Shown: positions 37,277 to 49,006, numbered from the stretch's first letter. The stretch is 64,000 nucleotides of DNA from Stomorhina lunata (GCA_933228675.1 OW121741.1:56293310-56357309); one strand, 5' to 3'. Program-made: numbers and translations. Notes: generated by a model from the sequence alone, not told the origin.

Positions 37277-38482
37277 CTAAAAGAATGCGCTGTGTTTTTT
37301 TTTTGAAATTCCGATAAGCTTTGATTTTTTAGGATTAAGATGTAGTCCATTTTCACAAGCCCAATTGGAAACTCTACTCAGGTCCTCATTTGCCAAAGCT
37401 ATGCAATGATTGATTTGTTCCTTTTGGCAACTTATATATAATTGGACATCATCAGCGTATATATGAATCTTACAGTGTAAGAGGTTAGCAGGAAGATCGT
37501 TGATATATAATGTAAACAGGAGAGGCCCAAGTATAGATCCCTGAGGTACACCTTTTTTTACAGGCATCGGTGTTGACAGTAGTTCTCCAATACTTACGGA
37601 TTGACTGCGACCGGAAAGATAGGAGCTTATTAAGATTGTAGCAGAGCTTGAGAAAAATAATTTTTGGTTAAGCTTTCGGCAAAGAACTTCATGATTAACG
37701 CAATCAAATGCTTTGGAATGATCGAGCAGTATAAGAAGAGTTACAAGACCATTATCTAATTCAGATCGTATTTCCTCAGAGACATTTATCAAGGCAGTAA
37801 CACAACTGTGTTTTGGTCTAAATCCAGATTGATGGATATTTAATAAGGAAAATCTGTCCACATAATTAAAGATTTGTTGATGTAGTACTCGTTCAAAAAC
37901 TTTAGAGAGATATGGCAAAATTGCAATAGGGCGATACTCAAGCGCTGATTTCGGTACAGGTATAATTTTTGCATATTTCCAACAGTTAGGATAAATGCTT
38001 TTAGTAATAATAATGTTAAATATGTGTGTTATGTGATTTAGCAAAAACGGTAGTAATAACTTTAAAAATTTAGGGTTCATGCCATCAGAACCAATAGCGT
38101 TCGATTTGACAGATAAGCAGCTTGAAAGAACATCTGTTGTAGATATGCATTCAAAAACAAATTGTCGAGGACCTTGTTGTACATCATAAGATGTTAATAG
38201 GATGGAATTATTTGAGTTTAGTACTGACGGAATTAGTGTTGTAGGCGTATCTATAAAACTACGATTTAATCTTTCAATATCAATGTCCTTATTTGCACAT
38301 TTTGGTTTACTTCCAATCCCAATCTCCTTAATTATCTGCCATTTTTTCTTTGAACCAGCTGCAGTCGCAAAATGAGATGCATAGTACTCAGACTTAGATT
38401 TTCTAATACACTTGTTTGCGTTTCGACGACGAGAACGAAATTCTTCGTATAGTTCAACTGTACGATAACGTTTCCAGCGCGC
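37277..38482 (-). pseudogene. LINE ORF2 reverse transcriptase part
   Basis: The frame is open from the errantivirus junction at 38482 down to 37277. An internal ATG sits at 38080, but no true start is expected because the upstream part of ORF2 lies at 61669-62720. From that ATG, residues 50-53 read YRPI, D120 lies in LLDHSKAFD, GVPQGSILGPLLF follows at 177-189 and YADD at 208-211. Upstream of the ATG the same frame holds the linker between endonuclease and polymerase (KWQIIKEIG). The ORF ends prematurely in an A11 run (minus strand). Confidence 0.85.
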
Positions 38483-38486
38483 ATAT

Positions 38487-38892
38487 AGTTTTATTTGGTT
38501 TTAATTTCGGCAGTCAACTTCCTCGTTGACTGTTCTATCAAAACTGAATCTTTATTTTTAAAATTTCAAAAGTTCTTAAACCAAACTTAAACATAACAAA
38601 AGTTCTTAAACTAAACTTAAACATAAATACATGGATTTGTTTTGTTGACGATTCAGATTCACACGCCCAAACAAAATAGTATTTATATTACAATTTGTGC
38701 GAATCTGATCGTCGACGTTAAATTTGTTTTGTCGACGATGCAGATTCACATGCCTAAACAAAATATCATTCAAATGCGAATCTGCTCGTCGACGTTAAAT
38801 GTAATTGAATGCCCGCAGACAGATGTTAATACAGACTTCTAAGATAATGAGGTCTTCCATCTGTATGCAAACATTCGGTGGCCTATATGACT
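38487..38892 (-). repeat. Errantivirus 3' LTR
   Basis: 406 bp, differing from the other LTR at only two positions that I could find, so insertion is recent. It contains two tandem stem-loops (38644-38716 and 38731-38793) with GTCGAC-rich arms. It also holds a duplicated AAAAGTTCTTAAAC motif. Confidence 0.9.
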
Positions 38893-39085
38893 CCTCCACC
38901 CCCAGATTCAACAGTCTCTGTTGAATGAGAAGTTGTGGAGTTAGTCTTTACATTAATATTTATATAAACAAAATGTTGGCAAAAAAAAAAATTATAATTA
39001 ATTATTTTATCATTAATTTTTTTTTTATATATAAAGCAATATATTTTTTCTTTCATTTCAAAATAATAAAGTTTAAAGACACACT

Positions 39086-40051
39086 TTATTTGGTGTCCCA
39101 TATAGCTTCTCTATTCCATGATTCAGCGGTTTCTGCCGAATTAGGGATTTTGGGGTGAGACTTAAATTTAATATTAACATTAACATTATTTTTGTTCTTA
39201 TTTTTACATAATCTTTTGTGAAGCATGCATAATATCACTCCAATTATCAAAAATGAAATCAGAGTAACACCAATTGCATACGATACATTCCTATGATACA
39301 CTAATTCTTCAATCTTTTTAATGTTCTCAAACTGGTTTAATTTGATTCTCTCAAAATTGATATTTTCTTCAAATATCACCTTTGAGAAATCATTATCTGG
39401 GTAGACAAACCTTTCATTAACAATAGTTTTTTTATTTTGATAGGTTGTATTTAATATTTTTAGTTCACAATTATAAAAATTTATTAAATTGTTTTTATTT
39501 ACAACAATATTTCTGCTATCGCAATTTTGTGTTATCACCGTATTGTTAGCATTTTTTACAAAAATTAAGTCGTCGTCAATAATTTCGACGTCGGTTATAT
39601 TATTATATCTCAATTTACAATATCTTTTTGCAATACAATTTTTGCTTATTTTTAAATCCTTAAAATTAAAATTTTCTTCGTATTTGTAAGTCTTGTTTTG
39701 TATTGTAACCATCAACTCTTCTTCTTCATCAATTTCCAGGAAGTTATCGTTCGGCAATGGAGTCAGTAATTTCAAGTCAGTCACGAAATAGTCAATTGGG
39801 ATCTTGATTGCTATGATCAATGAATCATTTTTATAATTCATAACGCCCATTCTTATTAGTTTAAGCTTCAAATAATCAATTTTAAATCTTTCGATCTCCT
39901 CAAGTGTCAGCACTCCTGGGTGCATTATATTGTTCTTAGCTGATGCTATGTTTTCCTGAATTTGTATTATTCTATTCTCCAAACTCTTTAACTTCATCAT
40001 TTGATCTATATAAAGTAGTCTTCTGACGATTTCGTTTTCTAACCTCTTCAA
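39086..40051 (-). pseudogene. env: Errantivirus env, C-terminal part
   Basis: A 321-codon open frame covering the rest of the envelope protein after a frame break. It carries several possible N-glycosylation sites (NKT, NIT, NNT, NTT, NVS), a hydrophobic segment near residues 254-276 (AIGVTLISFLIIGVILCM) as the membrane anchor and a short basic tail. The break from the N-terminal frame lies in the overlap 39972-40051, most simply at a short T/A run near 40045. As it stands the envelope cannot be made as one protein. The family belongs to insect endogenous retroviruses. Confidence 0.8.
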
Positions 40052-40574
40052 AAGTACTATCTATTTTGAGCCTATCGTCCTCTATTGCCTTACGTATTAC
40101 TTCGATTGATTCATTAAAATGTCTATTAATAGTTATTTGTCCATTTAAAGTTTCAATAGCGTTATGTGTATTAGTTTCTGCATAGCTTAAATGTTCTAAA
40201 ATCTCTTCCTTATCAGTATCGTCTATTAGTCCAAACAACCACTTATAAATGTTTCCCACTCCATTGATCAACCCTCTTTTCTCTCTATTAGAGTGTGAAG
40301 GCATGATAGTTTTGACTTTTGCCTTAATATTACCAATTTCTTTCCTTAGAATGTCCTTGTTAGCTACGTCTATTCGTTCTATGTTGCTTTCCATCTGGGT
40401 GATTACATTTAGAATTTGAATTGGGTATATTATATGTAACACTGTGTTTGTTGTATTGACCAATTCCACTCTTCCTACCCGGAGTATTGTGTAGCCATTA
40501 TTTTCGTCGATTCTGTTGACTTGCAGAAGTGCCTGGGCAGTCGCCACCAACAATGTCAGGAACGTGATCCTCAT
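39972..40574 (-). pseudogene. env: Errantivirus env, N-terminal part
   Basis: A 200-codon frame beginning MRITFLTLLVATAQALLQ, a plausible signal peptide. A furin-type site (REKR, residues 97-100) is followed by GLINGVGNIYKWLFG, the fusion-peptide region shared by errantivirus Env and baculovirus F proteins as known for these families. The start overlaps the end of the integrase frame by about 77 nt, as usual in gypsy elements, where env is expressed from a spliced RNA. The frame terminates early after about residue 175 because of the break noted for the C-terminal part. Confidence 0.85.
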
Positions 40575-41475
40575 GGTGATTGTCCTGTAAGAGATGTCTG
40601 CGTTTAACTTGCGTTTTGTAAGTTTTTTTAAATTTTTTGTCTCTGGATATTAAATAATTATCTTCTGCTCGGTAATTTAAAATTTTTTTATATTTGGGTT
40701 GGGTTTTGCTAACTCTATAGTTTTTAATAAATTCGTTTTCAAAATTTGTATAGTTTTTATTTCCCTGCTTGTTATTAGTAGCATTTATTCTTAATATTTT
40801 TTCTCTATGGAGTTTTTCTGACAGTTCCTTGAGATCTTCGCTAGACATTATGTTATTTATGAAGTCTATCGGTTTACCATTTGTGGTAGAATGAATCGTA
40901 TTATTATAGGCCAATATTGCTTTATGGACTTTTTCGTCTAAATTGCTTTCATTATTCGGATCTGCGTTAAAAATACGTATGTGTTCGTTAAGGGTCAAAT
41001 GCAATCTTTCAACATCCGAGTTCCCTGTTTTATTATATATTGTTGTAAAATGTACATCGATTTCGTTTTCAATAAGAAACTGTTTTACTGCTACTACATC
41101 TAATTCGTTGTCAGTAATTATTGTTTCTGGTTTGCCTAAATATTGAATGCGGACTTTTAACGCATTAACTATTGATATCCATGTTCTATCTGGCAGGCGG
41201 TGCGCAGTTGCGTACTTTGTAAGTCTGTCGATACTAGTTAAAAACATCACATTTCTTTGCGGATACCATATGTCGAGATGAACTATTTCGTTGTGTCTAC
41301 TGGGGGTTTTCGTTATATTTAACGAATGTTTGATAGGGTTCCTATCGTATTTTGCTAGATTACATATTTCACAGTTATTTATATATTTTTGGATTATTTT
41401 TTGCAGGTTGGGGTAATAACATGTCCTTTTTAAATTATTGAATACTTCATTTATTCCGCGATGATTGTTTCTAAT
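40498..41475 (-). pseudogene. pol: Errantivirus integrase part of pol
   Basis: The frame is open from about 41475 through the listed 250-codon stretch (41250-40498). The upstream part holds the HHCC zinc-binding domain (HRGINEV ... CEIC) and the first catalytic aspartate (HLDIWYPQ, near 41275). Then come TDNE with the second aspartate and the DVERLH glutamate. The enzyme joins viral DNA ends to the chromosome. The C-terminal tail overlaps env. It is joined to the upstream RNase H part by a broken region, so this frame has no start of its own. Confidence 0.8.
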
Positions 41476-42755
41476 GTGTTCAGTTTCAATTCTAGTATAG
41501 TTTCTTTGTCCGTAATGTCCTCCAATAATGACTTGGACCTTAAAATTCTTAAGTTCTTGTTATTTGCAAAATACATTCTGTAATAATCCTGAAATTTCAA
41601 AAAAAGTCTGTCATTCGAAGAATTGTCACAAGTCCCTTTTCTGGGAGGCACTCTCGCATTGTATTCTTTAAGTCAGTTTCCCTTGTCACCATTATAATGT
41701 TTCTTATTTTGTTTCTATGAATAATTTTTAATTTCCTAGATTCCCTAGTTGCGTAATCCAGAATAATCTGATTCCTAAACAAATTAATGGGTTTCTCCGT
41801 AATTGATATAAAATTTGTGTCATCAGTATCTGCACTATGAATCGTTTCCATATCATTACTATCATTGGCTTCATTAGGCTCAAGCAATTCATTGAGGTTA
41901 ATAAAAAGTGTTGACTCCGTAGTCGCTTCACTCGGTGTCGTATTTCTCTTAGGGTCATATGTCATTCTGCTTAAACTATCTGCCACTATATTTTCTTTGC
42001 CTTTTATATACTCGACCAGAAAATCAAATTCATTTAATTTGATCTTCCACCGTTGTAATTTCGAATTCGGCTCCTTCATATTATTTAGCCAAACTAGTGG
42101 TCTGTGGTCAGTTCTAATTGTAAACCTACGGCCGTATAAATATGGGCGAAAATATTTTGTTGCCCAAACAATTGCAAGGAGTTCTCTTTTGATTGTGCTA
42201 TATCGTTGCTCGTGACCATTCAGAGAGCGACTTGCGTAAGCAATGGGCTTATTATTTTGCGTGAGCACTGCTCCTAGTGCAAAATTGCTCGCATCGGTGG
42301 TTAATGTAAAATGTTTTTGGAAATCTGGGTGGGCAAGTATGGGGTCATTTTTTAACAATGTCTTAAGTTTATTAAAAGCTTCTACATATTCTGGATCGTT
42401 TATATTTATTTTGGAATTCTTTTTTAAATATTTTATTAGGTGATGAGCTATTTTGGAATAATCCTTGATAAATCGCCTGTAGTACCCAGTTATTCCCAGA
42501 AATGATTTAATCTGCTTTTGACTTTTAGGTAGTTGAATATCATTAATAGCTTCAATTTTTTTCGGGTTAGCTTTAATTCCATCTGGTGTAATTATGTGAC
42601 CTAAGAACTCTGTTTCCCTGGATAAAAATTTGCACTTATCCGGTTGAATTCTAAGATTAGCATTCTTCAAACATTTAAGGACCTTTTCTAATGATTCCAT
42701 ATGTTCTTCTATACTTGTAGAAAAAACCAGGATGTCATCTAAATAGACTAGGCAT
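41451..42755 (-). pseudogene. pol: Errantivirus pol: end of reverse transcriptase and RNase H
   Basis: From the BEL junction the frame gives the catalytic YLDD motif (near 42735), the thumb/connection region ([27 protein letters not shown]) and RNase H with [23 protein letters not shown] and [10 protein letters not shown]. This frame ends at 41597 shortly after a T7 run. A different frame then carries on to 41451. At least two frame changes lie between 41,660 and 41,470, so the pol polyprotein is interrupted here besides the BEL insertion. Confidence 0.85.
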
Positions 42756-43294
42756 TGTTGAGTTAGTCTTCAACTAAGACACGGTCTTTAAATAATAAAC
42801 ACACAAAACTTCTAATAGCACTCATTAACTTTATTAATTTTTATTTAATTTAATTTTATTTAAAAGTCGTAGCGAGAGATTTCGCGAGAGCTTTAAAACA
42901 ATTTTGTAGGCTTCCGTGCCTTTGACCAAACTCCAATTATCATTTAAAATTATTCTTTAAATAACTTCGGATGTCTACGTGATACATAGCAAAGGACCGT
43001 TAGTTTTTGTAAACAAGTTATTTTTTTAGAACTAATTTCAAGGAGAAATTAATATTCATATGCACATATAGTAAAACATACAAGTAGATGTAGATACATA
43101 TGTAAAGAAAATTACTTTAAAGAAGTAAATAACAAATGAACAAATTTAAGAAAACAAAGGGAAGTACCTCAAGTATAATTAATGAAATTATAAATAAAGT
43201 AAATTGCAAATAATATTAGCGTTTGTTAGTATTATTGAAGACTGATTAATAAAAAATAAAATAATTTATAATTATGTAGATTTCGGCGGCAACA
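42756..43294 (-). repeat. BEL LTR A (3' LTR)
   Basis: 539 bp, TG...CA ends (plus strand TGTTGAGTTAG to GGCGGCAACA). Beside it on the internal side lies the purine-rich tract, minus-strand GAGGGGGAGAA at 43295-43306, where plus-strand DNA synthesis would be primed. Confidence 0.9.
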
Positions 43295-43328
43295 TTCTCC
43301 CCCTCGTAAATGAGCCCACGGGACGAGT

Positions 43329-46300
43329 TTACCTCAAATTATTGCCGACGTCTAATTTTGCTAGCTTAGCTGTTGGTCTTTGAAGAACACCACATTGTGT
43401 TTGGACTGTTGCCTGTCGCACTTGACCATCTTTCGCCATGAGGGCTTCAATTATTTTTCCTTTCGGCCAGCAATGTCGTGGTAGATTTTCATCAACTATG
43501 ACGACAATATCGCCAACTTGCAGTGGAGCTGTTTTTTCATGCCATTTAGGTCTCTTGATTAGTGTTGGTACATATTCTTTCAGCCACCGATGCCAAAATT
43601 TATCAGCGAATAGCTTCGTACTGGTCCAGCGTTGTCGCAAATCAAATTCTTTGTAGTTTATGGGCTTGAGGCCATTGGATGATCCCAACAATAAGTGATT
43701 GGGTGTAAGAGCTTCATCATCACAGGATTCTAACGACATAAACGTAAGAGGTCTGGAGTTTATGATGAACTCTACTTCAGCCATGGTGCCTTTTAAGGTT
43801 TCATCGTTGAAGTTCATATGTGGACATATTTGATATAAGGCGGTTTTGACTGAACGAACTAGTCTCTCCCAGGATCCACCCATGTGGGGCGCTACTGGCG
43901 GGTTGAATTTCCATTTTATGTTATCAAATTCTTTTGAAATCGTTTTATGATCAACTTCGGCAGTAAATATTTTGGACGCCGCTCTAAAATTTGTCCCATT
44001 ATCAGTATAAATTTCTCTCGGTATACCTCTTCGAGCCATAAAGTTGTTAATGCTCATGACACATGAGCTGGTGTCTAGGCTGTGTGCAATTTCTAAGTGT
44101 ACTGCTCGTACGGTGAGACATGTGAAGAGCACACCCCATCTCTTTTCCTTTCTCCTGCTAACGGTAACGTAAAGTGGCCCAAAGTAATCTATGCCCACAA
44201 AAGTAAACGGCCTTTCAAAACTTGCCAACCTTGCAGGTGGTAATGTAGACATCTGAGACATAATTGGTACAGCGGTTGTATTTTTACACTTCTGACACGA
44301 TTTCCTAACTTTCTTGAAGAGTACTCGTAATTTGGGTATATAAAAACGACTTCTGAGGTTATTGATGACGGTTTCATGTGACATATGATGAAAAGTTTCA
44401 TGTGTGTGGCAAACTAGTAGGAATGTAATATGGTGATTTGAAGGCAGCACTATTACATCTTCATGATTTAGAAATGATGTACGTCCTCTAGCTCTCAATA
44501 TGTCATCGTCATCTATAAAGACATTCAAAGATATTAATTTACTGTCTTTTTCAATTTTCTTACCCTTTTTCAAATTATATATTTCGCTATGAAATTCAAT
44601 ATGTTGAGCATCTCGGAATAAAATGGATTTCGCTTGTTGTATCATCTCAAATGACAATTCTTCTGGAGGTTTACTGCCTTTAGAATGCGCTTTGAGTTTA
44701 CCCAAGTAGAGTATAAATGTAGCAACGGCACGATACAGTCTTCTCCAATTGGAAAAATATTCATAGTTGAAGGGCAGTTGATTTTCAGCTTTGTTGATGT
44801 GTAAAAAATGATGTCTAATTTCTTCTTGATTACTTTCATCAAATCTGTCACAAATAGGCCACGTTGATTCATCTTCATGTAGAAAATTTGGACCATCCAG
44901 CCACATTGGAAATTCCCACACTGTCTGTGCTTTTGTCGCAAAATCTGCTGGATTCATTTTTGAGGGTACCCATCGCCACTGTGTTGCTTCTGTTGTTTCT
45001 AATATTTCGCCTACACGATGCATAACAAATTGTTGAAGTTTTTTCGGATCCATTCGCAACCATTGTAGAACCGTCTTGGAATCGGACCAAAAATACTTTG
45101 AAGTAAATTTTACGCGCTGCATATTTGCCACTTTGTTGGCTAATTTCGCACCCATAACAGCAGCTTGAAGCTCCAACCTTGGTATTGAAACGGGTTTTAA
45201 TGGCGCTACCTTAGATTTTGCAGCAACGATAGAGACGTCATAATTGCCTTGATAAATCACTCGAATGTAACAGACGGCTGCATAAGCGTATTCACCAGCA
45301 TCAGTAAAAGTATGAAGCTCCACACGAGTTGCCTCACTTAGATGTGTAGAGTAACATCGAGGTATTTCAACAGCAGCTATGTGTGAGATCGCCACCTTCC
45401 ACTTCTGCCATTTGACTAACAATGAATCAGGTAGTTCTGAATCCCACTCAATCCCAGATCGCCAGACTTCTTGTAGAATAATTTTTAAGGTAGTTGTGTA
45501 GCATGAAATTAGACCTAGAGGATCGAAAATTGACATCAGCACCTGGAGCAGTTCTCGTTTGGTCGGTATGATCTCGTCACTGAATACCTCTCGTCGAAGT
45601 CTGGCAAATCTGAAAATATAAACGAAAGAGTCCTTATTAGGATCCCAATACATACCAAGAATCTTCTCTGTGTCGGCCAACTCTTTAGGCTTTTGGTCAT
45701 GGAAGTGACACTCTTGTAGATGTCTGATGACTTGACTGCTATTTGATGACCAGTTACGAATGTTGAAACCTGCAGCAGCATGAATGAATTTTACTTGTGA
45801 TGCCAAATCGATCGCTTCTTGGATGCTGTCTACACTGTCAATGAAGTCATCTACGTAATGATGTTGCTGAATAGCTTCTACCGCACGTGGATATTTTTCT
45901 TTGAAATCTTCAGCATTGATGTCTCGCACATAATGAGCTATGCATGGAGCACAGGAGATGCCAAATGTTAAAGCTCGCATGACGTAAATACTTGGCTTGA
46001 GAATGTCATCATTTTCGTCCCACCACAGAAATCTTTGAGAGTGCATATCGCTTTTTCTGACATTTATTTGATGGAACATCTCTGCGATATCGCCGCAAAC
46101 TGCAACTCTTCCCGCACGAAAACTCAACAACACATCGAATAGTGATTTTAATAGGTCGGGACCACTGTTTATATAGTCATTAAGACTGACTCCATTAGAT
46201 TTGGCAGCGGCATCCCAAACCAATCTTATTTTGCCGGGTTTATTGGGATTTGTTATGATGAATATCGGTAGATACCACACACGTTCTGACACTTCACTGA

Positions 46301-48779
46301 TTTCATCTTCACTCAGCTTTTTGGCATAGCCTTTTGATAATAAATTATTAATTTGTTCCTGTAGAACATTTCTCAAATTTGGGTCTCTCTGCATTTTCTT
46401 ATTCAGACACATGAGACGCTTATAAGCATTGTTATAACTTTCAGGTAAAATAAGAACTTCGTTTTTCCACAATAGACCCACTTCATAATGACCATTAACT
46501 TTTTGACATGTAGTCTTTAACACATCCATAGCTTTATCTTCCTTGGATATTACTGATGTTTGTATAGGTTCTTCCAGATTAAAGCTGTCCTTTACCAGTT
46601 TGTGCAACTCATTATAATTTCCTTCACACTCACAATTATGAATATTCAACCATCCGAATTCTTTATTTGTGTCACTACAGCCCTGAACGGTCCAGCCCAA
46701 GCGCGTTTTAATAGCTATTGGTTGACCCCATTGACCTTCACGAATCATTAAAGGCACTGCAACACTCCAATTGTTTAATCCAATTAAAATACTCGGAGCT
46801 GCATTCTTATAAGACTGTATGGGAAGTCCTTGCAAGTAGGGATACTTTTCAACCATTTCGTTCACATTCAATGTCTGTTGGGGCAGGCCTAAATTTTCCA
46901 CAGTATGAACCCGCTGTAAGGTAAACTTTTTATCATTATTCATACCTGATATAACTAATGAAGTTTCCAAAGAAGAATTCTCCAGGCGAGTAGTGTTACC
47001 AGTCCACTTTAAACATAAGGAATGTTTTACACCTTCAATGTCAAGGAGATCAAAAATATTTTTATCAATTAGTGACACAGAAGATCCCTCATCAAGAAAT
47101 GCGAAAGTGTTTATATAACCGTTTTTTTTATGAAGACGAATTGGTAAAATTCTAAAAATATTTGTTTGGTTATATTCTGAAGACGAATGTGAATTAATTG
47201 CCCCACGTGCGGTGTTATTTTGTTCTGCACTGGTATTTTGTTGAGAAATTGAAGGCGTAGAATCATCTAGATATTTGTGTAATAATTTGTGGTGCCTTAT
47301 AGTACAACCTTCTTCACCACATTGCCTCTTGGAGAAACATTTTCCTTTATGCCTGTTTAAACAGGTTCGGCACAAATTATTTTTCTTCACTATATCCCAC
47401 TTTTTATCTAACGGAAGATTTTTGAAATCACTACATGATGAAATTTTATGTTCACTGTTACACAAACAACACTTTATTTTAAATGGCGGCTTTTCTTCTG
47501 TATGTGTATTCGCATTTACATTTTTAATCGATGGTGGAATCGAAACTACTGTGCTTGCGGCATCAGCTATTTGAAAAATCCAATCACTAAAAGTTTTTAT
47601 AATTGGCACACGATCATCTTTCGGGTACATAGCCCAATTTAATTTGTATTGGCTGGACAATTTATCGAGCAATTCCTTTACCAACAACGGATTATTCATA
47701 TGAGCTTCCATTTTGCAAGTTTCCATAGTTGAATAAATATTTTTTACACAAAGTGCAAATTCTATCATGGATTCCAATTTGTCTTTAGGCTGGGGTAATT
47801 TTCTTGCCTTTTCAATTACTCGTTCCAAAATGTGTTCCGGACGCCCAAAGCACATCCTCAAAGTATGAATAATTTCTGGCACCATCGTAGGTAACATCAA
47901 CTTACTTTTTACCAGTTCTTTGGCTCGCCCTTTTAAGCATGATTGCAGACGTATTAAATTCTCTGCGTGAGAATAACCAGCTACCGAAGTACTGGTTTCA
48001 AAAGAACTAATAAACAATGGCCAGTCGTCTGAATCACCATTAAAATTAGGCAAATCTCGGGGAATTGCTTGACGCGCTGCCAGTTGGGATGATGTAGGCC
48101 CTGCCATGAAATTTAAATTATTGGACATATTGAAGGGGTTTTGTTGAAATTGTGCACTTTCATCCATTTGGGATAAAATTTTATATTTTCTTTCGAGAAA
48201 TTCTTGTTGCAAACGTTGTTGCTCTTCTAAAAACTTTAACTGTAAATCCACATGAGGTGAAAAAGAAACATTCTGTTGGTTTGCATTTGATTTTTGTTGA
48301 TTTTTATTAAATGGAAATGAAAGCGAGGTTGTAGATGCAGTAGACGTTGTTCGTTTTACTGGTTCTCCTGTAGAGTAACTAACCCGCATATTGCTATTAT
48401 TCTGCTGAACGTGAATTGGCGCATTAACATACGTGCCTGTTGAGGATAGGTTCCTATTGTGATTTTCTGTAGTAGTCTTACTTGCCATTTGCTCATTCTC
48501 TCCTGTTATTGTCGGTGACGATGTTGCTTGCGGCTGAACTAGTAGATCCATAGAATTACCCTTAGGTGGATTATTATCTTCAATAGTTGTCTGGCTTCCT
48601 CCCGAGGCTAAATGACAACCTTCACAACTCCAGCTCTCATCAGCTACTCCACTGTTTACAGCAACACAATCGTAATGGTACCACTGATCGCACTTGTCAC
48701 ACTGTACCATTCGATCATTATCTACTGCTTTACATTTTTTGCAGTTAAATTCTTTTCCCGAAAGTTCACTTTCACTCAT
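43329..48779 (-). CDS. BEL/Pao gag-pol polyprotein with N-terminal PHD finger (copy 1)
   Basis: A single uninterrupted 1816-codon ORF. N-terminal PHD finger with zinc ligands C13, C16, C27, C30, H35, C38, C52 and C55; a polar linker; a coiled coil near 180-210; a DUF1759-type gag region near 235-400; a Cys/His-rich knuckle region near 435-500; the protease motif LDEGSS (D563); reverse transcriptase with YVDD at 975-978; the Pao A17/RNase H region with TDAG, WSDSKTV and NPADFATK; an HHCC domain; integrase residues D1531, D1593 and E1638; and a DUF5641-type C-terminal domain. The protein would copy element RNA in cytoplasmic particles and insert the DNA. The ATG sits 227 bp inside LTR B. Intact frame and near-identical LTRs indicate a recently active element. 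Confidence 0.95.
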   Translation of the reverse strand: MSESELSGKEFNCKKCKAVDNDRMVQCDKCDQWYHYDCVAVNSGVADESWSCEGCHLASGGSQTTIEDNNPPKGNSMDLLVQPQATSSPTITGENEQMASKTTTENHNRNLSSTGTYVNAPIHVQQNNSNMRVSYSTGEPVKRTTSTASTTSLSFPFNKNQQKSNANQQNVSFSPHVDLQLKFLEEQQRLQQEFLERKYKILSQMDESAQFQQNPFNMSNNLNFMAGPTSSQLAARQAIPRDLPNFNGDSDDWPLFISSFETSTSVAGYSHAENLIRLQSCLKGRAKELVKSKLMLPTMVPEIIHTLRMCFGRPEHILERVIEKARKLPQPKDKLESMIEFALCVKNIYSTMETCKMEAHMNNPLLVKELLDKLSSQYKLNWAMYPKDDRVPIIKTFSDWIFQIADAASTVVSIPPSIKNVNANTHTEEKPPFKIKCCLCNSEHKISSCSDFKNLPLDKKWDIVKKNNLCRTCLNRHKGKCFSKRQCGEEGCTIRHHKLLHKYLDDSTPSISQQNTSAEQNNTARGAINSHSSSEYNQTNIFRILPIRLHKKNGYINTFAFLDEGSSVSLIDKNIFDLLDIEGVKHSLCLKWTGNTTRLENSSLETSLVISGMNNDKKFTLQRVHTVENLGLPQQTLNVNEMVEKYPYLQGLPIQSYKNAAPSILIGLNNWSVAVPLMIREGQWGQPIAIKTRLGWTVQGCSDTNKEFGWLNIHNCECEGNYNELHKLVKDSFNLEEPIQTSVISKEDKAMDVLKTTCQKVNGHYEVGLLWKNEVLILPESYNNAYKRLMCLNKKMQRDPNLRNVLQEQINNLLSKGYAKKLSEDEISEVSERVWYLPIFIITNPNKPGKIRLVWDAAAKSNGVSLNDYINSGPDLLKSLFDVLLSFRAGRVAVCGDIAEMFHQINVRKSDMHSQRFLWWDENDDILKPSIYVMRALTFGISCAPCIAHYVRDINAEDFKEKYPRAVEAIQQHHYVDDFIDSVDSIQEAIDLASQVKFIHAAAGFNIRNWSSNSSQVIRHLQECHFHDQKPKELADTEKILGMYWDPNKDSFVYIFRFARLRREVFSDEIIPTKRELLQVLMSIFDPLGLISCYTTTLKIILQEVWRSGIEWDSELPDSLLVKWQKWKVAISHIAAVEIPRCYSTHLSEATRVELHTFTDAGEYAYAAVCYIRVIYQGNYDVSIVAAKSKVAPLKPVSIPRLELQAAVMGAKLANKVANMQRVKFTSKYFWSDSKTVLQWLRMDPKKLQQFVMHRVGEILETTEATQWRWVPSKMNPADFATKAQTVWEFPMWLDGPNFLHEDESTWPICDRFDESNQEEIRHHFLHINKAENQLPFNYEYFSNWRRLYRAVATFILYLGKLKAHSKGSKPPEELSFEMIQQAKSILFRDAQHIEFHSEIYNLKKGKKIEKDSKLISLNVFIDDDDILRARGRTSFLNHEDVIVLPSNHHITFLLVCHTHETFHHMSHETVINNLRSRFYIPKLRVLFKKVRKSCQKCKNTTAVPIMSQMSTLPPARLASFERPFTFVGIDYFGPLYVTVSRRKEKRWGVLFTCLTVRAVHLEIAHSLDTSSCVMSINNFMARRGIPREIYTDNGTNFRAASKIFTAEVDHKTISKEFDNIKWKFNPPVAPHMGGSWERLVRSVKTALYQICPHMNFNDETLKGTMAEVEFIINSRPLTFMSLESCDDEALTPNHLLLGSSNGLKPINYKEFDLRQRWTSTKLFADKFWHRWLKEYVPTLIKRPKWHEKTAPLQVGDIVVIVDENLPRHCWPKGKIIEALMAKDGQVRQATVQTQCGVLQRPTAKLAKLDVGNNLR

Positions 48780-49006
48780 TTTATTTTCTTATTTTTTATT
48801 CACCATGTGATAATTCTTCTTTCTTTTATTTATGTTAAAATTTCTTGAAGAATTAATAATTTCTTTTGTTGTTTTAAATCACAAAAATTGTTTTCAAAAT
48901 GTGCAAAATTGTTTTATTTTTTAGTATATAAAAATGCTTATAAAATTGCAAAAATTGTTTTTTCTTTTTTAAAAATAAAATTGTTTTAAAAAATTGTTTT
49001 AAAGAA

